From contig CAWDGB010000014.1 of NCBI GenBank assembly GCA_963801715.1, forward strand, positions 62,001 through 126,000: 64,000 nt of DNA, written 5' to 3'. Position numbers and translations under genes: made by a program. Shown here one piece after another: positions 9,237-17,715 of this stretch. The notes below the pieces were generated by a model. It was given only the letters and a program-made list of their open reading frames with translations, was not told where the DNA came from and did no database searches. The DNA is from CAVVJA01 sp963801715. GTDB lineage: Bacteria; Actinomycetota; Actinomycetes; Mycobacteriales; Jatrophihabitantaceae. How positions within the stretch are numbered: position 1 is the stretch's first letter; each line of letters begins with the position of its first letter.

Positions 9237-9734
9237 ATGCCCGCGCAGGCAGGTCGATCCACAGCGGAGCAGCGCAAGCACCTGCTCGCGCTACTGACTC
9301 CGGTCGTCGCCGCGTCCGGACATGACCTGGAGGATGTGTCGGTCCAGGTGGTCGGGCGCCGCAGTGTCGTGCGGGTTGTGATAGACCGCGACGAGGGCGT
9401 GGATCTTGACGGCATCGCGGAGGTCAGTCGGGCGGTCTCCTCGACGATGGACGACAAGGCAAACGATCCGTTCGCCGGGCCGTTCGTTCTCGAAGTCACC
9501 TCACCGGGAGTGGATCGGCCGCTCACCGAACGTCGGCACTGGGCACGCGCCGTCGGCCGGCTGGTCGCCGTGAACGGCATCGAAGGACGCGTCCTGTCCA
9601 CCAGCGACGCGGGTATCGAGCTCCAGTCTCGGGGCGGCACACGCACCATTGGTTGGGACGAGCTCGGCCCAGGTGCTGTCCAGGTGGAGTTCAACCGGAA
9701 GGCCGCGTTCGACGACGACAGGGCGGAGGGATGA
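9237..9734 (+). CDS. rimP: ribosome maturation factor RimP
   Basis: RimP assists late assembly of the 30S subunit. The 165-residue protein has the typical two domains: the N-terminal half contains RRSVVRVVIDRDEGVDLDGIAEVSR and the hallmark VTSPGVDRPLTERRHW. The ATG at 9237 (MPAQAGRS) is chosen because AGGAGG lies eight bases upstream. The stop overlaps the nusA start (ATGA). First gene of the nusA-infB operon, the standard arrangement. Confidence 0.95.
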   Translation: MPAQAGRSTAEQRKHLLALLTPVVAASGHDLEDVSVQVVGRRSVVRVVIDRDEGVDLDGIAEVSRAVSSTMDDKANDPFAGPFVLEVTSPGVDRPLTERRHWARAVGRLVAVNGIEGRVLSTSDAGIELQSRGGTRTIGWDELGPGAVQVEFNRKAAFDDDRAEG

Positions 9735-10789
9735 GCGTGGTCCACGTTGACATCGCAGCCTTGCGCAGCATCGAGCGGGAGAAGGAAATCGCGTTCGACA
9801 CGATCATCGACGCACTGGAGACAGCGCTACTCAGCGCCTACAAGCACACGCCGCATTCCATGCCAAACGCGCGGGTGGTCATCGACCGCAAAACCGGCGA
9901 GGTCGTCGTCTGGGCGCAGGAACTGGACGCGGACGGCAGCCTGATCGAGGAGTTCGACGACACCCCGACAGACTTCGGTCGCGTTGCCGCCACGACTGCG
10001 CGGCAGGTCATCCTGCAACGATTGCGAGACGCTGAGCACGACCTCACCTATGGCGAGTACTCGGGTCGGGAAGGCGACATCGTTACCGGCGTGGTGCAAG
10101 CAGACGCCCAGGCGGCCCAGCGTGGGCTGGTCCTGGTCGACATCGGCAAGATCGAGGCGATCTTGCCGCCGTCTGAGCAAGTGCCGGGCGAGGAGTACCC
10201 GCACGGCGTGCGTCTGAAGTGCTATGTCGTCGGGGTGACTCGCGGACTTCGGGGACCGCAGGTCACGGTTAGCCGCACCCATCCCAACCTGGTCAGGAAG
10301 CTGTTCGCGCTGGAGGTTCCCGAGATCGCCGACGGCAGCGTGGAGATCGTCGGTGTGGCGCGAGAGGCCGGCCATCGGAGCAAGATCGCGGTGCGCAGTT
10401 CGGTGCCTGGACTGAATGCCAAAGGGGCGTGCATCGGTCCCATGGGCCAGCGGGTCCGCAATGTCGTGGCGGAACTACATGGGGAGAAGATCGACATCAT
10501 CGACTGGGCCGAGGATCCGGCCACGTATGTCGGCAACGCGTTGTCGCCCGCGAATACGGTCTCCTCGCAGATCGTCGATGCGGTAAGCCAGGCCGTCCGC
10601 GTTGTCGTGCCCGATTTTCAGCTATCGCTGGCCATCGGACGAGAGGGACAAAACGCCCGGCTCGCCGCCCGGCTGACCGGCTGGCGGATCGATATTCACA
10701 GCGATGCCGAGGCAACCAGCGCGGCTCCCTCGACTAGCCGGGCCAATAGGTCCGACGCGGAGCCCCAGCGGGTCGAGGCTGAGGAGTAG
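9731..10789 (+). CDS. nusA: transcription termination/antitermination factor NusA
   Basis: A 352-residue NusA, the short actinobacterial form without the C-terminal acidic repeats of E. coli. The N-terminal RNA-polymerase-binding domain is followed by an S1 domain (about residues 110-180) and two KH domains with GACIGPMGQRVRNV and SLAIGREGQNARLAARLTGW. It modulates pausing, termination and antitermination. The ATG lies directly after GGAGGG and overlaps the rimP stop. Confidence 0.96.
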   Translation: MSVVHVDIAALRSIEREKEIAFDTIIDALETALLSAYKHTPHSMPNARVVIDRKTGEVVVWAQELDADGSLIEEFDDTPTDFGRVAATTARQVILQRLRDAEHDLTYGEYSGREGDIVTGVVQADAQAAQRGLVLVDIGKIEAILPPSEQVPGEEYPHGVRLKCYVVGVTRGLRGPQVTVSRTHPNLVRKLFALEVPEIADGSVEIVGVAREAGHRSKIAVRSSVPGLNAKGACIGPMGQRVRNVVAELHGEKIDIIDWAEDPATYVGNALSPANTVSSQIVDAVSQAVRVVVPDFQLSLAIGREGQNARLAARLTGWRIDIHSDAEATSAAPSTSRANRSDAEPQRVEAEE

Positions 10790-10796
10790 ACTGACC

Positions 10797-11207
10797 TTGG
10801 TCGTCCGGCCGACGACGGCATCTGATGCTGCGCTTGGACCGGGTCCGGTGTCGCCGGGTCCGGTGCGAACGTGTATCGGTTGCCGCCAGCGGGCGGCGGC
10901 CACCGAGTTGCTTCGCGTAGTCGTGGCCTCTTGCATGACAGGTACGGACGCAGGATCGACCGATGTCGATGCCGCGCCAGTGCGGGTCGTGCCGGATCCC
11001 CGGCGTCGCGCGCCCGGTCGCGGTGCGTCGCTGCATCGTGATCCGGGTTGTGTGGCACTCGCGGAACGGAGACGATCGTTCGCTCGGGCGCTTCGCGTCT
11101 CGGGTCCGTTCGATCTGACGGCCGTGCGCGAGTACGTGTCCGGCGGCTCGGACCGCACTACTGCATCGGGCGGAAACCTCCGTCCGGGCACCCGTAGGGA
11201 GCAGTGA
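10797..11207 (+). CDS. ylxR: YlxR-family RNA-binding protein
   Basis: A small protein of about 136 residues with the YlxR signature GPVRTCIGCRQR near the start and GRGASLHRDPGCV. The family binds RNA or nucleoid-associated targets and is almost always between nusA and infB, as here. The start is uncertain: the frame runs back into nusA, and the best choice is TTG at 10797 with GAGGAG about eleven bases upstream. Compared with typical YlxR (about 90-100 residues), an extra segment between the two motifs and a longer tail are present. Confidence 0.82.
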   Translation: MVVRPTTASDAALGPGPVSPGPVRTCIGCRQRAAATELLRVVVASCMTGTDAGSTDVDAAPVRVVPDPRRRAPGRGASLHRDPGCVALAERRRSFARALRVSGPFDLTAVREYVSGGSDRTTASGGNLRPGTRREQ

Positions 11208-11301
11208 ATGGCAATGGGCACTCGATGAAGCGCCAGCGATGAGCACGTCCCCCGACTAACGCGACCGCGCGGGCAGCCGCCGGTTCGCTCTAAGGAGTCC
11301 A

Positions 11302-14052
11302 GTGGCAGGCAAAGCCCGCGTACACGAGCTCGCTAAGGAGCTCAACGTCTCGAGCAAGGACGTTCTCGCCAAGCTCAGCGAGCTCGGCGAGTTTGTGAAG
11401 AGTGCCTCATCGACGGTCGAACCTCCGGTGGCCCGGCGCCTGCGGGAGGCCTTTCCGCCCGCGCCGCTGCCCCCGGCTGAGACACCGACCCCGCCCGCCC
11501 AACAAACCGCGACGCCCCCAGAGCCGGCGCCCGCACCGCAGGCTGAGCCCCTCGTGGTCGCGGCGCCGAGCCCGACGGTCGAGGTGCCGCCAGTCCGCCC
11601 AATGACCTCCGCGCCGACGTCTCCCGCTGCGGGCAGCACTCCGTCAGGTGCGCCACGGCCCGGGGCTCCACGGCCCGGTCCCCGGGTCGGCAACAACCCG
11701 TTTGGGGTCGGCGGCAGCGCGCCCGCCGCGCCGCGACCAGGTGGGCCTCGGCCCGGTACCGGGCCCGGCGCCGGCCCATCGCGTCCCGGCGCACCTGGTA
11801 TTCAACGGCCAGGCGGCGCTGGCGGCCCCCGTCCGAATCCCGGCATGATGCCGCCGCGCCCCGGCACTGGCCAGGGCGGACGCCCCACATTGGGTCCGGG
11901 CGGCCGCGGCGGTGGACCCGGTGGTTCGAGTACCCGGCCCGGCGGTCCGGTCGGTCGCCCGGGCGCGGGAACTGGCCGACCCGGGGGTACCGGCAGCGGC
12001 GGTTACCGCGGCGGTGGCGCACCCTCCGGTGGTGCACCTGGCGGCGGCTCGCCGGGTGGCTTCCGTCCCGGTCCGGGCGGCCGTCCCGGTGCCGGCGGTC
12101 GCGGGCGCGGAGCAGGTACGGCCGGCGCGTTCGGCCGGGCCGGTGGCCGGCCGACTCGGGGACGCAAGAGCAAGAAACAGCGCCGTCAGGAATTCGACAA
12201 CATGTCCGCCCCCACGATCGGTGGCGTGCAGGTGCCGCGCGGCAACGGCGAGGTATTGCGGCTTCCGCGGGGCGCCTCGCTGTCCGACTTCGCGGAGAAG
12301 ATCGACGCCAACCCGGCGTCGCTGGTCACCGTGTTGTTCCACCTCGGCGAGATGGTGACCACCACTCAGTCGGTCAACGAGGAAACCTTGCAACTGCTCG
12401 GCGCAGAGCTGAATTACGCCGTCCAAGTGGTCAGTCCTGAGGACGAGGACCGCGAGCTGCTCGAGTCCTTCGATCTGACCTTCGGCTCGGACGAGGGTGA
12501 CGAGGAGAACCTGGTCGCCCGCCCGCCGGTCGTGACGGTCATGGGTCACGTCGACCACGGCAAGACCCGGCTGCTCGACGCCATCCGGAAGACGAACGTG
12601 GTCGCGGCCGAAGCCGGGGGAATCACGCAGCACATCGGTGCCTACCAGGTGCGGGTGGAGCTCGAAGGCAACGAGCGCGCCATCACCTTTATCGATACTC
12701 CCGGGCACGAGGCATTCACTGCCATGCGGGCTCGTGGCGCGTCCACGACGGACATTGTCGTGCTCGTCGTAGCGGCCGACGACGGGGTCATGCCGCAGAC
12801 CATCGAGGCACTCAACCACGCCCAGGCGGCAGACGTACCCGTAGTGGTGGCGGTCAACAAGATCGACAAGGAGGATGCCAACCCGGCGAAGGTGCGCCAA
12901 CAGCTCACCGAGTACGGGTTGGTCGCCGAGGAGTACGGCGGCGACACGATGTTCATCGACGTTTCGGCCCGCGCGAACCTGAACATCGACGGGCTGCTGG
13001 AAGGCATCCTGCTGACAGCAGACGCGTCGTTGGATCTGCGGGCCAACCCCGATCAGGACGCGCAGGGCATCATTATCGAGGCCCGGCTGGACCGCGGGCG
13101 CGGCCCGGTGGCATCGCTGCTCGTCCAACGCGGCACGCTGCACATCGGCGACTCGGTGGTCGCTGGCGACGCCTTCGGCCGCGTGCGAGCCATGCTCGAC
13201 GAGAACGGCGAACCGGTTGATACCGCAGGTCCGTCACGTCCAGTCCAGATCCTCGGCCTGACCTCGGTGCCGGGCGCGGGCGACTCGTTCCTGGTTGTGG
13301 ACGAGGACCGGGTCGCGCGGCAGATCGCCGACCGGCGGCAGGCCCGTGAGCGCAATGCCCAGCTGGCCGCCGCTCGACGCCGGATCTCGCTGGACGACCT
13401 CGACCGGGCATTCGCTGCCGGCGAGGTGCAGCAGCTCAACCTGATCATCAAGGGAGATGTGTCCGGCTCGGTGGAGGCGCTCGAGGACGCCCTATTGAAG
13501 ATCGACATCGGAGAGAACAGCGATCAGGTCTCGTTGCGCGTCATCGGCCGCGGGGTCGGCGCCATCAATGAGAACGACATCAACCTCGCCATCGCCTCGG
13601 ATGCCGTGATCATCGGCTACAACGTCCGGCCGGCCGGGAAGGCTGGCGAGGCGGCGGTGCGCGAGGGCGTCGACATCCGGTATTACACCGTGATCTACCA
13701 GGCCATCGACGAGATCGAGGCCGCACTGAAGGGCATGCTGAAGCCGGAGTTCGAAGAGGTTCAGCTCGGTACCGCCGAGGTCCGCGAGGTGTTCCGGGTG
13801 CCGCGTGTCGGCAACGTTGCGGGCGCGCTTGTCCGATCGGGAACCATCCGTCGCCACAGCAAGGCGCGGCTCATTCGCGACGGCGTCGTCGTCGCCGACA
13901 ACCTCATGGTGGACTCCTTGAAGCGCTTCAAGGATGACGCGACCGAGGTACGCGAAGGCTTCGAATGCGGTATCGGATTGGGTTCCTACAACGACATCAA
14001 GATCGGAGACATGATCGAGACCTTCGAGCTGCGCGAGAAGCCGCGTACCTGA
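11302..14052 (+). CDS. infB: translation initiation factor IF-2
   Basis: A 916-residue IF-2. The IF2_N domain (ARVHELAKELNVSSKDVLAKL) is followed by a long Pro/Gly/Arg-rich low-complexity linker (about residues 60-290), typical of actinobacteria. A second IF2_N-like domain and the GTPase domain come next: G1 GHVDHGKT (about residue 415), G3 DTPGHEAF, G4 NKID. Domains II, III and C2 complete the protein. It recruits initiator tRNA to the 30S subunit. GTG start preceded by AAGGAG. Confidence 0.97.
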   Translation: MAGKARVHELAKELNVSSKDVLAKLSELGEFVKSASSTVEPPVARRLREAFPPAPLPPAETPTPPAQQTATPPEPAPAPQAEPLVVAAPSPTVEVPPVRPMTSAPTSPAAGSTPSGAPRPGAPRPGPRVGNNPFGVGGSAPAAPRPGGPRPGTGPGAGPSRPGAPGIQRPGGAGGPRPNPGMMPPRPGTGQGGRPTLGPGGRGGGPGGSSTRPGGPVGRPGAGTGRPGGTGSGGYRGGGAPSGGAPGGGSPGGFRPGPGGRPGAGGRGRGAGTAGAFGRAGGRPTRGRKSKKQRRQEFDNMSAPTIGGVQVPRGNGEVLRLPRGASLSDFAEKIDANPASLVTVLFHLGEMVTTTQSVNEETLQLLGAELNYAVQVVSPEDEDRELLESFDLTFGSDEGDEENLVARPPVVTVMGHVDHGKTRLLDAIRKTNVVAAEAGGITQHIGAYQVRVELEGNERAITFIDTPGHEAFTAMRARGASTTDIVVLVVAADDGVMPQTIEALNHAQAADVPVVVAVNKIDKEDANPAKVRQQLTEYGLVAEEYGGDTMFIDVSARANLNIDGLLEGILLTADASLDLRANPDQDAQGIIIEARLDRGRGPVASLLVQRGTLHIGDSVVAGDAFGRVRAMLDENGEPVDTAGPSRPVQILGLTSVPGAGDSFLVVDEDRVARQIADRRQARERNAQLAAARRRISLDDLDRAFAAGEVQQLNLIIKGDVSGSVEALEDALLKIDIGENSDQVSLRVIGRGVGAINENDINLAIASDAVIIGYNVRPAGKAGEAAVREGVDIRYYTVIYQAIDEIEAALKGMLKPEFEEVQLGTAEVREVFRVPRVGNVAGALVRSGTIRRHSKARLIRDGVVVADNLMVDSLKRFKDDATEVREGFECGIGLGSYNDIKIGDMIETFELREKPRT

Positions 14053-14114
14053 CCGAGAGTGGACTGTCGACCCGAGCCAGCAACTCATGGGGCCCGGGCG
14101 AGGAGGCATGACGG

Positions 14115-14414
14115 GTGGTGGTCGGGACCCTGGTCGTCGATCTGCGGCTCGGCGACGTGCGCTCGCTGAAGGAGAAGCGCTCCGTCGTCCGGCCGATTGT
14201 CGCCGACTTGCGGCGGCGCTTCTCGGTCGCGGCCGCGGAGACCGGGTACGCCGACCTGCACCGCAGGACCGAGATCGGCGTCGCGACCGTCGCGTCGACC
14301 CATCAGCACGTGGTCGACGTGCTCGAGCAGTGTGAACGCCTCGTCGCCGACCGGCCGGACGTCGAGGTACTCGTCGCACGTCGCTGGGTGTTCGACGACG
14401 ACGATCTCGAGTGA
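14115..14414 (+). CDS. DUF503 (YlxP-like) protein
   Basis: A 99-residue protein matching the DUF503/YlxP family: VGTLVVDLRLGDVRSLKEKRSVVRPIV at the start and EVLVARRWVFDDDDLE at the end. The family sits between infB and rbfA in Gram-positive bacteria and is thought to link to ribosome function; the molecular role is unknown. GTG start in the GGTGGTGG run; the exact codon could be one position off. Confidence 0.9.
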   Translation: MVVGTLVVDLRLGDVRSLKEKRSVVRPIVADLRRRFSVAAAETGYADLHRRTEIGVATVASTHQHVVDVLEQCERLVADRPDVEVLVARRWVFDDDDLE

Positions 14415-14450
14415 GCGCTTGCGCAGGACCGAGGAAGAAAGGAGAGTGCG

Positions 14451-14891
14451 ATGGCCGACACGGGGCGGGCCCGCAAACTGTCCGAGCGGATCAAGCAGAT
14501 CGTGGCCTCGATGCTGGAGATGCAGGTCAAGGACCCACGGCTAGGCATGGTGACGATTACCGACGTCCGAATGACCGGGGATCTGCACGACGCGACGATC
14601 TTCTACACCGTCCTCGGCGGCGACGAGGACCGGACGGCAAGCGCGGCGGCGCTCGAGTCGGCCAAGGGCATACTGCGCAGTGAAGTCGGACGACAGACCG
14701 GTGTCCGGTTCACGCCGACGCTGACATTCGTGCTCGATTCGCTCCCCGACGACGCTCAACACATCAATGAACTTCTTGCCGTCGCCGCTGCGCACGATGC
14801 CCGCGTGGAACAGGTCCGGGTGGGCGCGCGGCCAGCGGGGGATCCTGACCCGTATCGCAAGCCCCGGGACGCAGACGAGGTCGATGGCTGA
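14451..14891 (+). CDS. rbfA: 30S ribosome-binding factor A
   Basis: A 146-residue RbfA with the KH-type fold: KLSERIKQIVASMLEMQVKDPRLG, then FYTVLGGDE and GVRFTPTLTFVLDSLPDD. It is needed for 16S rRNA 5' end maturation. A GAAAGGAGAG ribosome site precedes the ATG. Its stop overlaps the following acetyltransferase start. Confidence 0.95.
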   Translation: MADTGRARKLSERIKQIVASMLEMQVKDPRLGMVTITDVRMTGDLHDATIFYTVLGGDEDRTASAAALESAKGILRSEVGRQTGVRFTPTLTFVLDSLPDDAQHINELLAVAAAHDARVEQVRVGARPAGDPDPYRKPRDADEVDG

Positions 14892-15393
14892 GCTGCGCAT
14901 CCGCCGCGCCGGTCGTGGCGACTGGACAATGATCTGGCCGGTGTGGCACGAGATCGTTGCCGCCGGGGACACATTCGCCTACGACCCCGACACCAGCATC
15001 GACCAGGGCGAACGGATGTGGTACGGCCCGGCATCGGAGGAGACCTGGGTGGCGGAGTCGCACGACGACAAGCTGCTCGGCACCTATCACCTCGGCCCGA
15101 ATCACGGGGGTCCGGGCTCGCACATCGCCAATGCCTCGTACATGGTGGCGCCGGCGGCGCGCGGGCGCGGCGTGGGCCGCGCGATGGTCGAGCATTCCCT
15201 CCGGCGCACCGCGGAGCTTGGCTACGAAGGATTGCAATTCAACGCCGTGGCCGCTACGAACCGCACCGCGATCAAGCTCTATCACGACCTTGGCTTCGTG
15301 ACTGTGGGCGTCATTCCGCGCGGATTCCGGCACCCGAGCGAGGGGCTGGTCGACCTGCTGATCATGTACCACGAGGTGAGCCAGAGTCCGTGA
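14884..15393 (+). CDS. GNAT-family N-acetyltransferase
   Basis: A 169-residue acetyltransferase. The acetyl-CoA motif is MVAPAARGRGVGRAMVEHSL and the C-terminal motif NRTAIKLYHDLGFVTVG. It resembles actinobacterial GNATs annotated as phosphinothricin-type or L-amino acid acetyltransferases; the substrate cannot be assigned. The ATG overlaps the rbfA stop by eight bases and the stop overlaps the MATE start (GTGA), so it belongs to the infB-truB operon. Confidence 0.88.
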   Translation: MAELRIRRAGRGDWTMIWPVWHEIVAAGDTFAYDPDTSIDQGERMWYGPASEETWVAESHDDKLLGTYHLGPNHGGPGSHIANASYMVAPAARGRGVGRAMVEHSLRRTAELGYEGLQFNAVAATNRTAIKLYHDLGFVTVGVIPRGFRHPSEGLVDLLIMYHEVSQSP

Positions 15394-16700
15394 CCGCGAC
15401 CGACAGCGTGTCGACCCGACGACTACGGAGCCTCGCCGCATCGGCGTTCGTCGTGCTCGCCGCGGAACCGCTATACCTGCTCGTTGACACTGCGGTCGTC
15501 GGCCACCTCGGTTCGGTGCCGCTCGCCGGATTGGGCGTCGCGTCAGCGCTCATGGCGCTCCTGCTCGTTGTCGGCAGCTTCGTGGAATACGGCACGACCG
15601 GCCGGGCCGCGCGCTGGCATGGGGCGGGGCGAACGGACACCGCGATTGCGGAAGGGACGCAGGCGTCGTGGCTGGGCATCGCCATCGGCCTGCTGATGAT
15701 CGTCTTCGGCGAGATCTTTGCGCACCCGCTGACTGCGCTGCTCAGCGGCGGGACCGGAGCCGTGCAGCACGCCGCTGAATCATGGTTCCGGATTGCCGTG
15801 CTGGGCATGCCGGGCGTGCTCCTCGTGCTCGCGGGCAACGGGTGGATGCGGGGTATTCAGGAGACGCGTGCGCCGATCCGCATCGTGCTGGTCGCGAACG
15901 CGCTGTCGGCGGCGGCGTCGCCCATCCTCGTTTACCCGCTCGGTTTCGGACTCGAGGGCTCAGCCATCGCGAATGTGGCCGCGCAGATCGTTGGTGGCGG
16001 GCTGTTTCTGCGGGCCCTGTGGCACCGCCGGCCGATCGGTCGCGCCGACTGGTCGGTCATGCGCGGCCAGCTTGTTGTCGGCCGCGACCTGATCGTGCGC
16101 TCGGCGGCGTTTCAAGTCGCCTTTCTCACGGCAGCGGCTGTCGCGGCCCGCATGGGGACCGCGCAGATCGCCGCGCATCAGATCGGCATGCAGTTGTGGG
16201 AGTTCACCGCGCTGCTGCTGGACTCTCTCGCCATCGCGGCGCAGTCGCTCGTCGGGGCGGCGCTGGGTGGGGCTGATCCGATCCTCGCTCGCAGTACTGC
16301 GTGGCGGGTCGCCGGGTACGGCTTCTGGGCCGGGATGGGTTTCGCGGCCGTCCTCGCCGCCGGCTGGTTCGTGATCCCGGCGCTGTTCACCTCCTCACCG
16401 GCGGTCCGGAATCAGGCGCACATTCTCTGGCCGTGGTTTGTCGGCATGCAGCCTGCGGCCGGGATCGTGTTCGCGTTGGACGGGGTGCTCATCGGAGCGG
16501 GCGACGTGGCCTTTATGCGAACGATCACCGTGATCGCTGCGGTCGGCGCATTCGCGCCACTGAATCTCGCCGCCTTGACCTGGGGGTGGGGCATCGGTGG
16601 TGTCTGGGCCGGACTGACCGCGTTCATCGTGGTCCGGCTCGTCGGCATGGTACTGCGCACCCGCAGTGGTCGCTGGCTGGTGTTGGGTGAACAACGGTGA
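15390..16700 (+). CDS. MATE-family efflux transporter (DinF-like)
   Basis: A 436-residue membrane protein with twelve predicted transmembrane segments in the two-bundle MATE pattern. Recognisable segments are EPLYLLVDTAVVGHLGSVPLAGLG near the N-terminus and AAVAARMGTAQIAAHQIGMQLW at the start of the second half. DinF-like MATE proteins beside truB or rbfA are common in actinobacteria. It exports cationic or toxic compounds by cation antiport in characterised relatives. GTG start overlapping the previous stop. Confidence 0.92.
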   Translation: MTATDSVSTRRLRSLAASAFVVLAAEPLYLLVDTAVVGHLGSVPLAGLGVASALMALLLVVGSFVEYGTTGRAARWHGAGRTDTAIAEGTQASWLGIAIGLLMIVFGEIFAHPLTALLSGGTGAVQHAAESWFRIAVLGMPGVLLVLAGNGWMRGIQETRAPIRIVLVANALSAAASPILVYPLGFGLEGSAIANVAAQIVGGGLFLRALWHRRPIGRADWSVMRGQLVVGRDLIVRSAAFQVAFLTAAAVAARMGTAQIAAHQIGMQLWEFTALLLDSLAIAAQSLVGAALGGADPILARSTAWRVAGYGFWAGMGFAAVLAAGWFVIPALFTSSPAVRNQAHILWPWFVGMQPAAGIVFALDGVLIGAGDVAFMRTITVIAAVGAFAPLNLAALTWGWGIGGVWAGLTAFIVVRLVGMVLRTRSGRWLVLGEQR

Positions 16701-17584
16701 CGGCGTCCGGCCTGATCGTCGTCGACAAGCCTGCGGGGTGGACGTCGCACGATGTCGTGGCCCGGCTTCGGCGCCTCACGCACACCCGTCGGGTTGGGCA
16801 CGCCGGCACGCTCGACCCGATGGCAACCGGCGTCCTCGTGATCGGCGTCGAGAAAGCCACCCGGCTGCTGCGCTACCTCGCACTCGCCGACAAGGGCTAC
16901 ACGGCGACGATCCGCCTGGGCCAGGCGACGACAACCGATGACGCAGAGGGCGAGCTGATCGCGAGGGCGCCGGTGTCCGCCGTGACGACGGAGCGGCTAG
17001 CGGCCACGACCGCGACGCTCACCGGCGAACTGGAGCAGGTGCCATCGGCCGTGTCCGCGATCAAGGTCATGGGGAAACGGTCGTACGCCCGAGTCCGAGC
17101 CGGCGAGGACGTGGTGCTCGCCTCCCGGCCGGTGCAGGTGTCACGGTTCGAGCTGACCGCGATCCGCCCAATCGCCGGCGATCTGCTCGACGTCGATGTG
17201 ATCGTCGAGTGCTCGTCGGGCACCTATGTCCGGGCGTTGGCCCGGGACCTGGGAGCCCTGCTCGGCGTGGGCGGTCACCTCACCGCGCTGCGTCGGACCC
17301 GCGTCGGACCGTTCCGAATTGCGCAAGCCGCCACGCTGGACGAACTCGCCCGGCGCGCCGATCCGGTGACGCTCTCGCTGGCGGACGCGGTTCGGGCGGC
17401 CATGCCGGTGCGCTCCGTGAGCGCCGGAGAGGCGCGCGAGCTGACCTTCGGGCGCCCGATACCGCCGATTGGTCTACGCGGTACGTACGCCGCGTGCGCC
17501 ACCCCGGACGGTGCCGTCATCGCCTTGCTGGAGGAAACGGCAGAAAAGGCGCGACCGGTACTTGTCTTCGCCCCGGCTGGTTAG
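16697..17584 (+). CDS. truB: tRNA pseudouridine(55) synthase
   Basis: A 295-residue TruB forming pseudouridine 55 in the T-loop of tRNAs. The N-terminal motif GWTSHDVVARLRR and RRVGHAGTLDPMATG carry the catalytic aspartate, Asp40 (GTLDP). Later motifs are KGYTATIRLGQATTTDDAEG, QVPSAVSAIKVMGKRSYARVRAGE and GTYVRALARDLG. A C-terminal PUA-like extension follows. GTG start overlapping the MATE stop. Confidence 0.96.
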   Translation: MTASGLIVVDKPAGWTSHDVVARLRRLTHTRRVGHAGTLDPMATGVLVIGVEKATRLLRYLALADKGYTATIRLGQATTTDDAEGELIARAPVSAVTTERLAATTATLTGELEQVPSAVSAIKVMGKRSYARVRAGEDVVLASRPVQVSRFELTAIRPIAGDLLDVDVIVECSSGTYVRALARDLGALLGVGGHLTALRRTRVGPFRIAQAATLDELARRADPVTLSLADAVRAAMPVRSVSAGEARELTFGRPIPPIGLRGTYAACATPDGAVIALLEETAEKARPVLVFAPAG

Positions 17585-17715
17585 GCTAGGCTGCCCGCGG
17601 AACGCCGAAGGCCGCGGCAGCAGACCTGCGACATGGACCGTGGGACGTGCCGGGTCGATAGTGTTCAATCGCGCCGAAGACGCGACGCAGGACGTCTTTT
17701 GCGAATCGGGGGCAG

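Noticed and set aside
11644..13143. 499-codon open frame antisense to infB
   Set aside because: It mirrors the Pro/Gly-rich and GTPase coding sequence of infB; high-GC DNA gives long antisense frames. No domain is recognisable.
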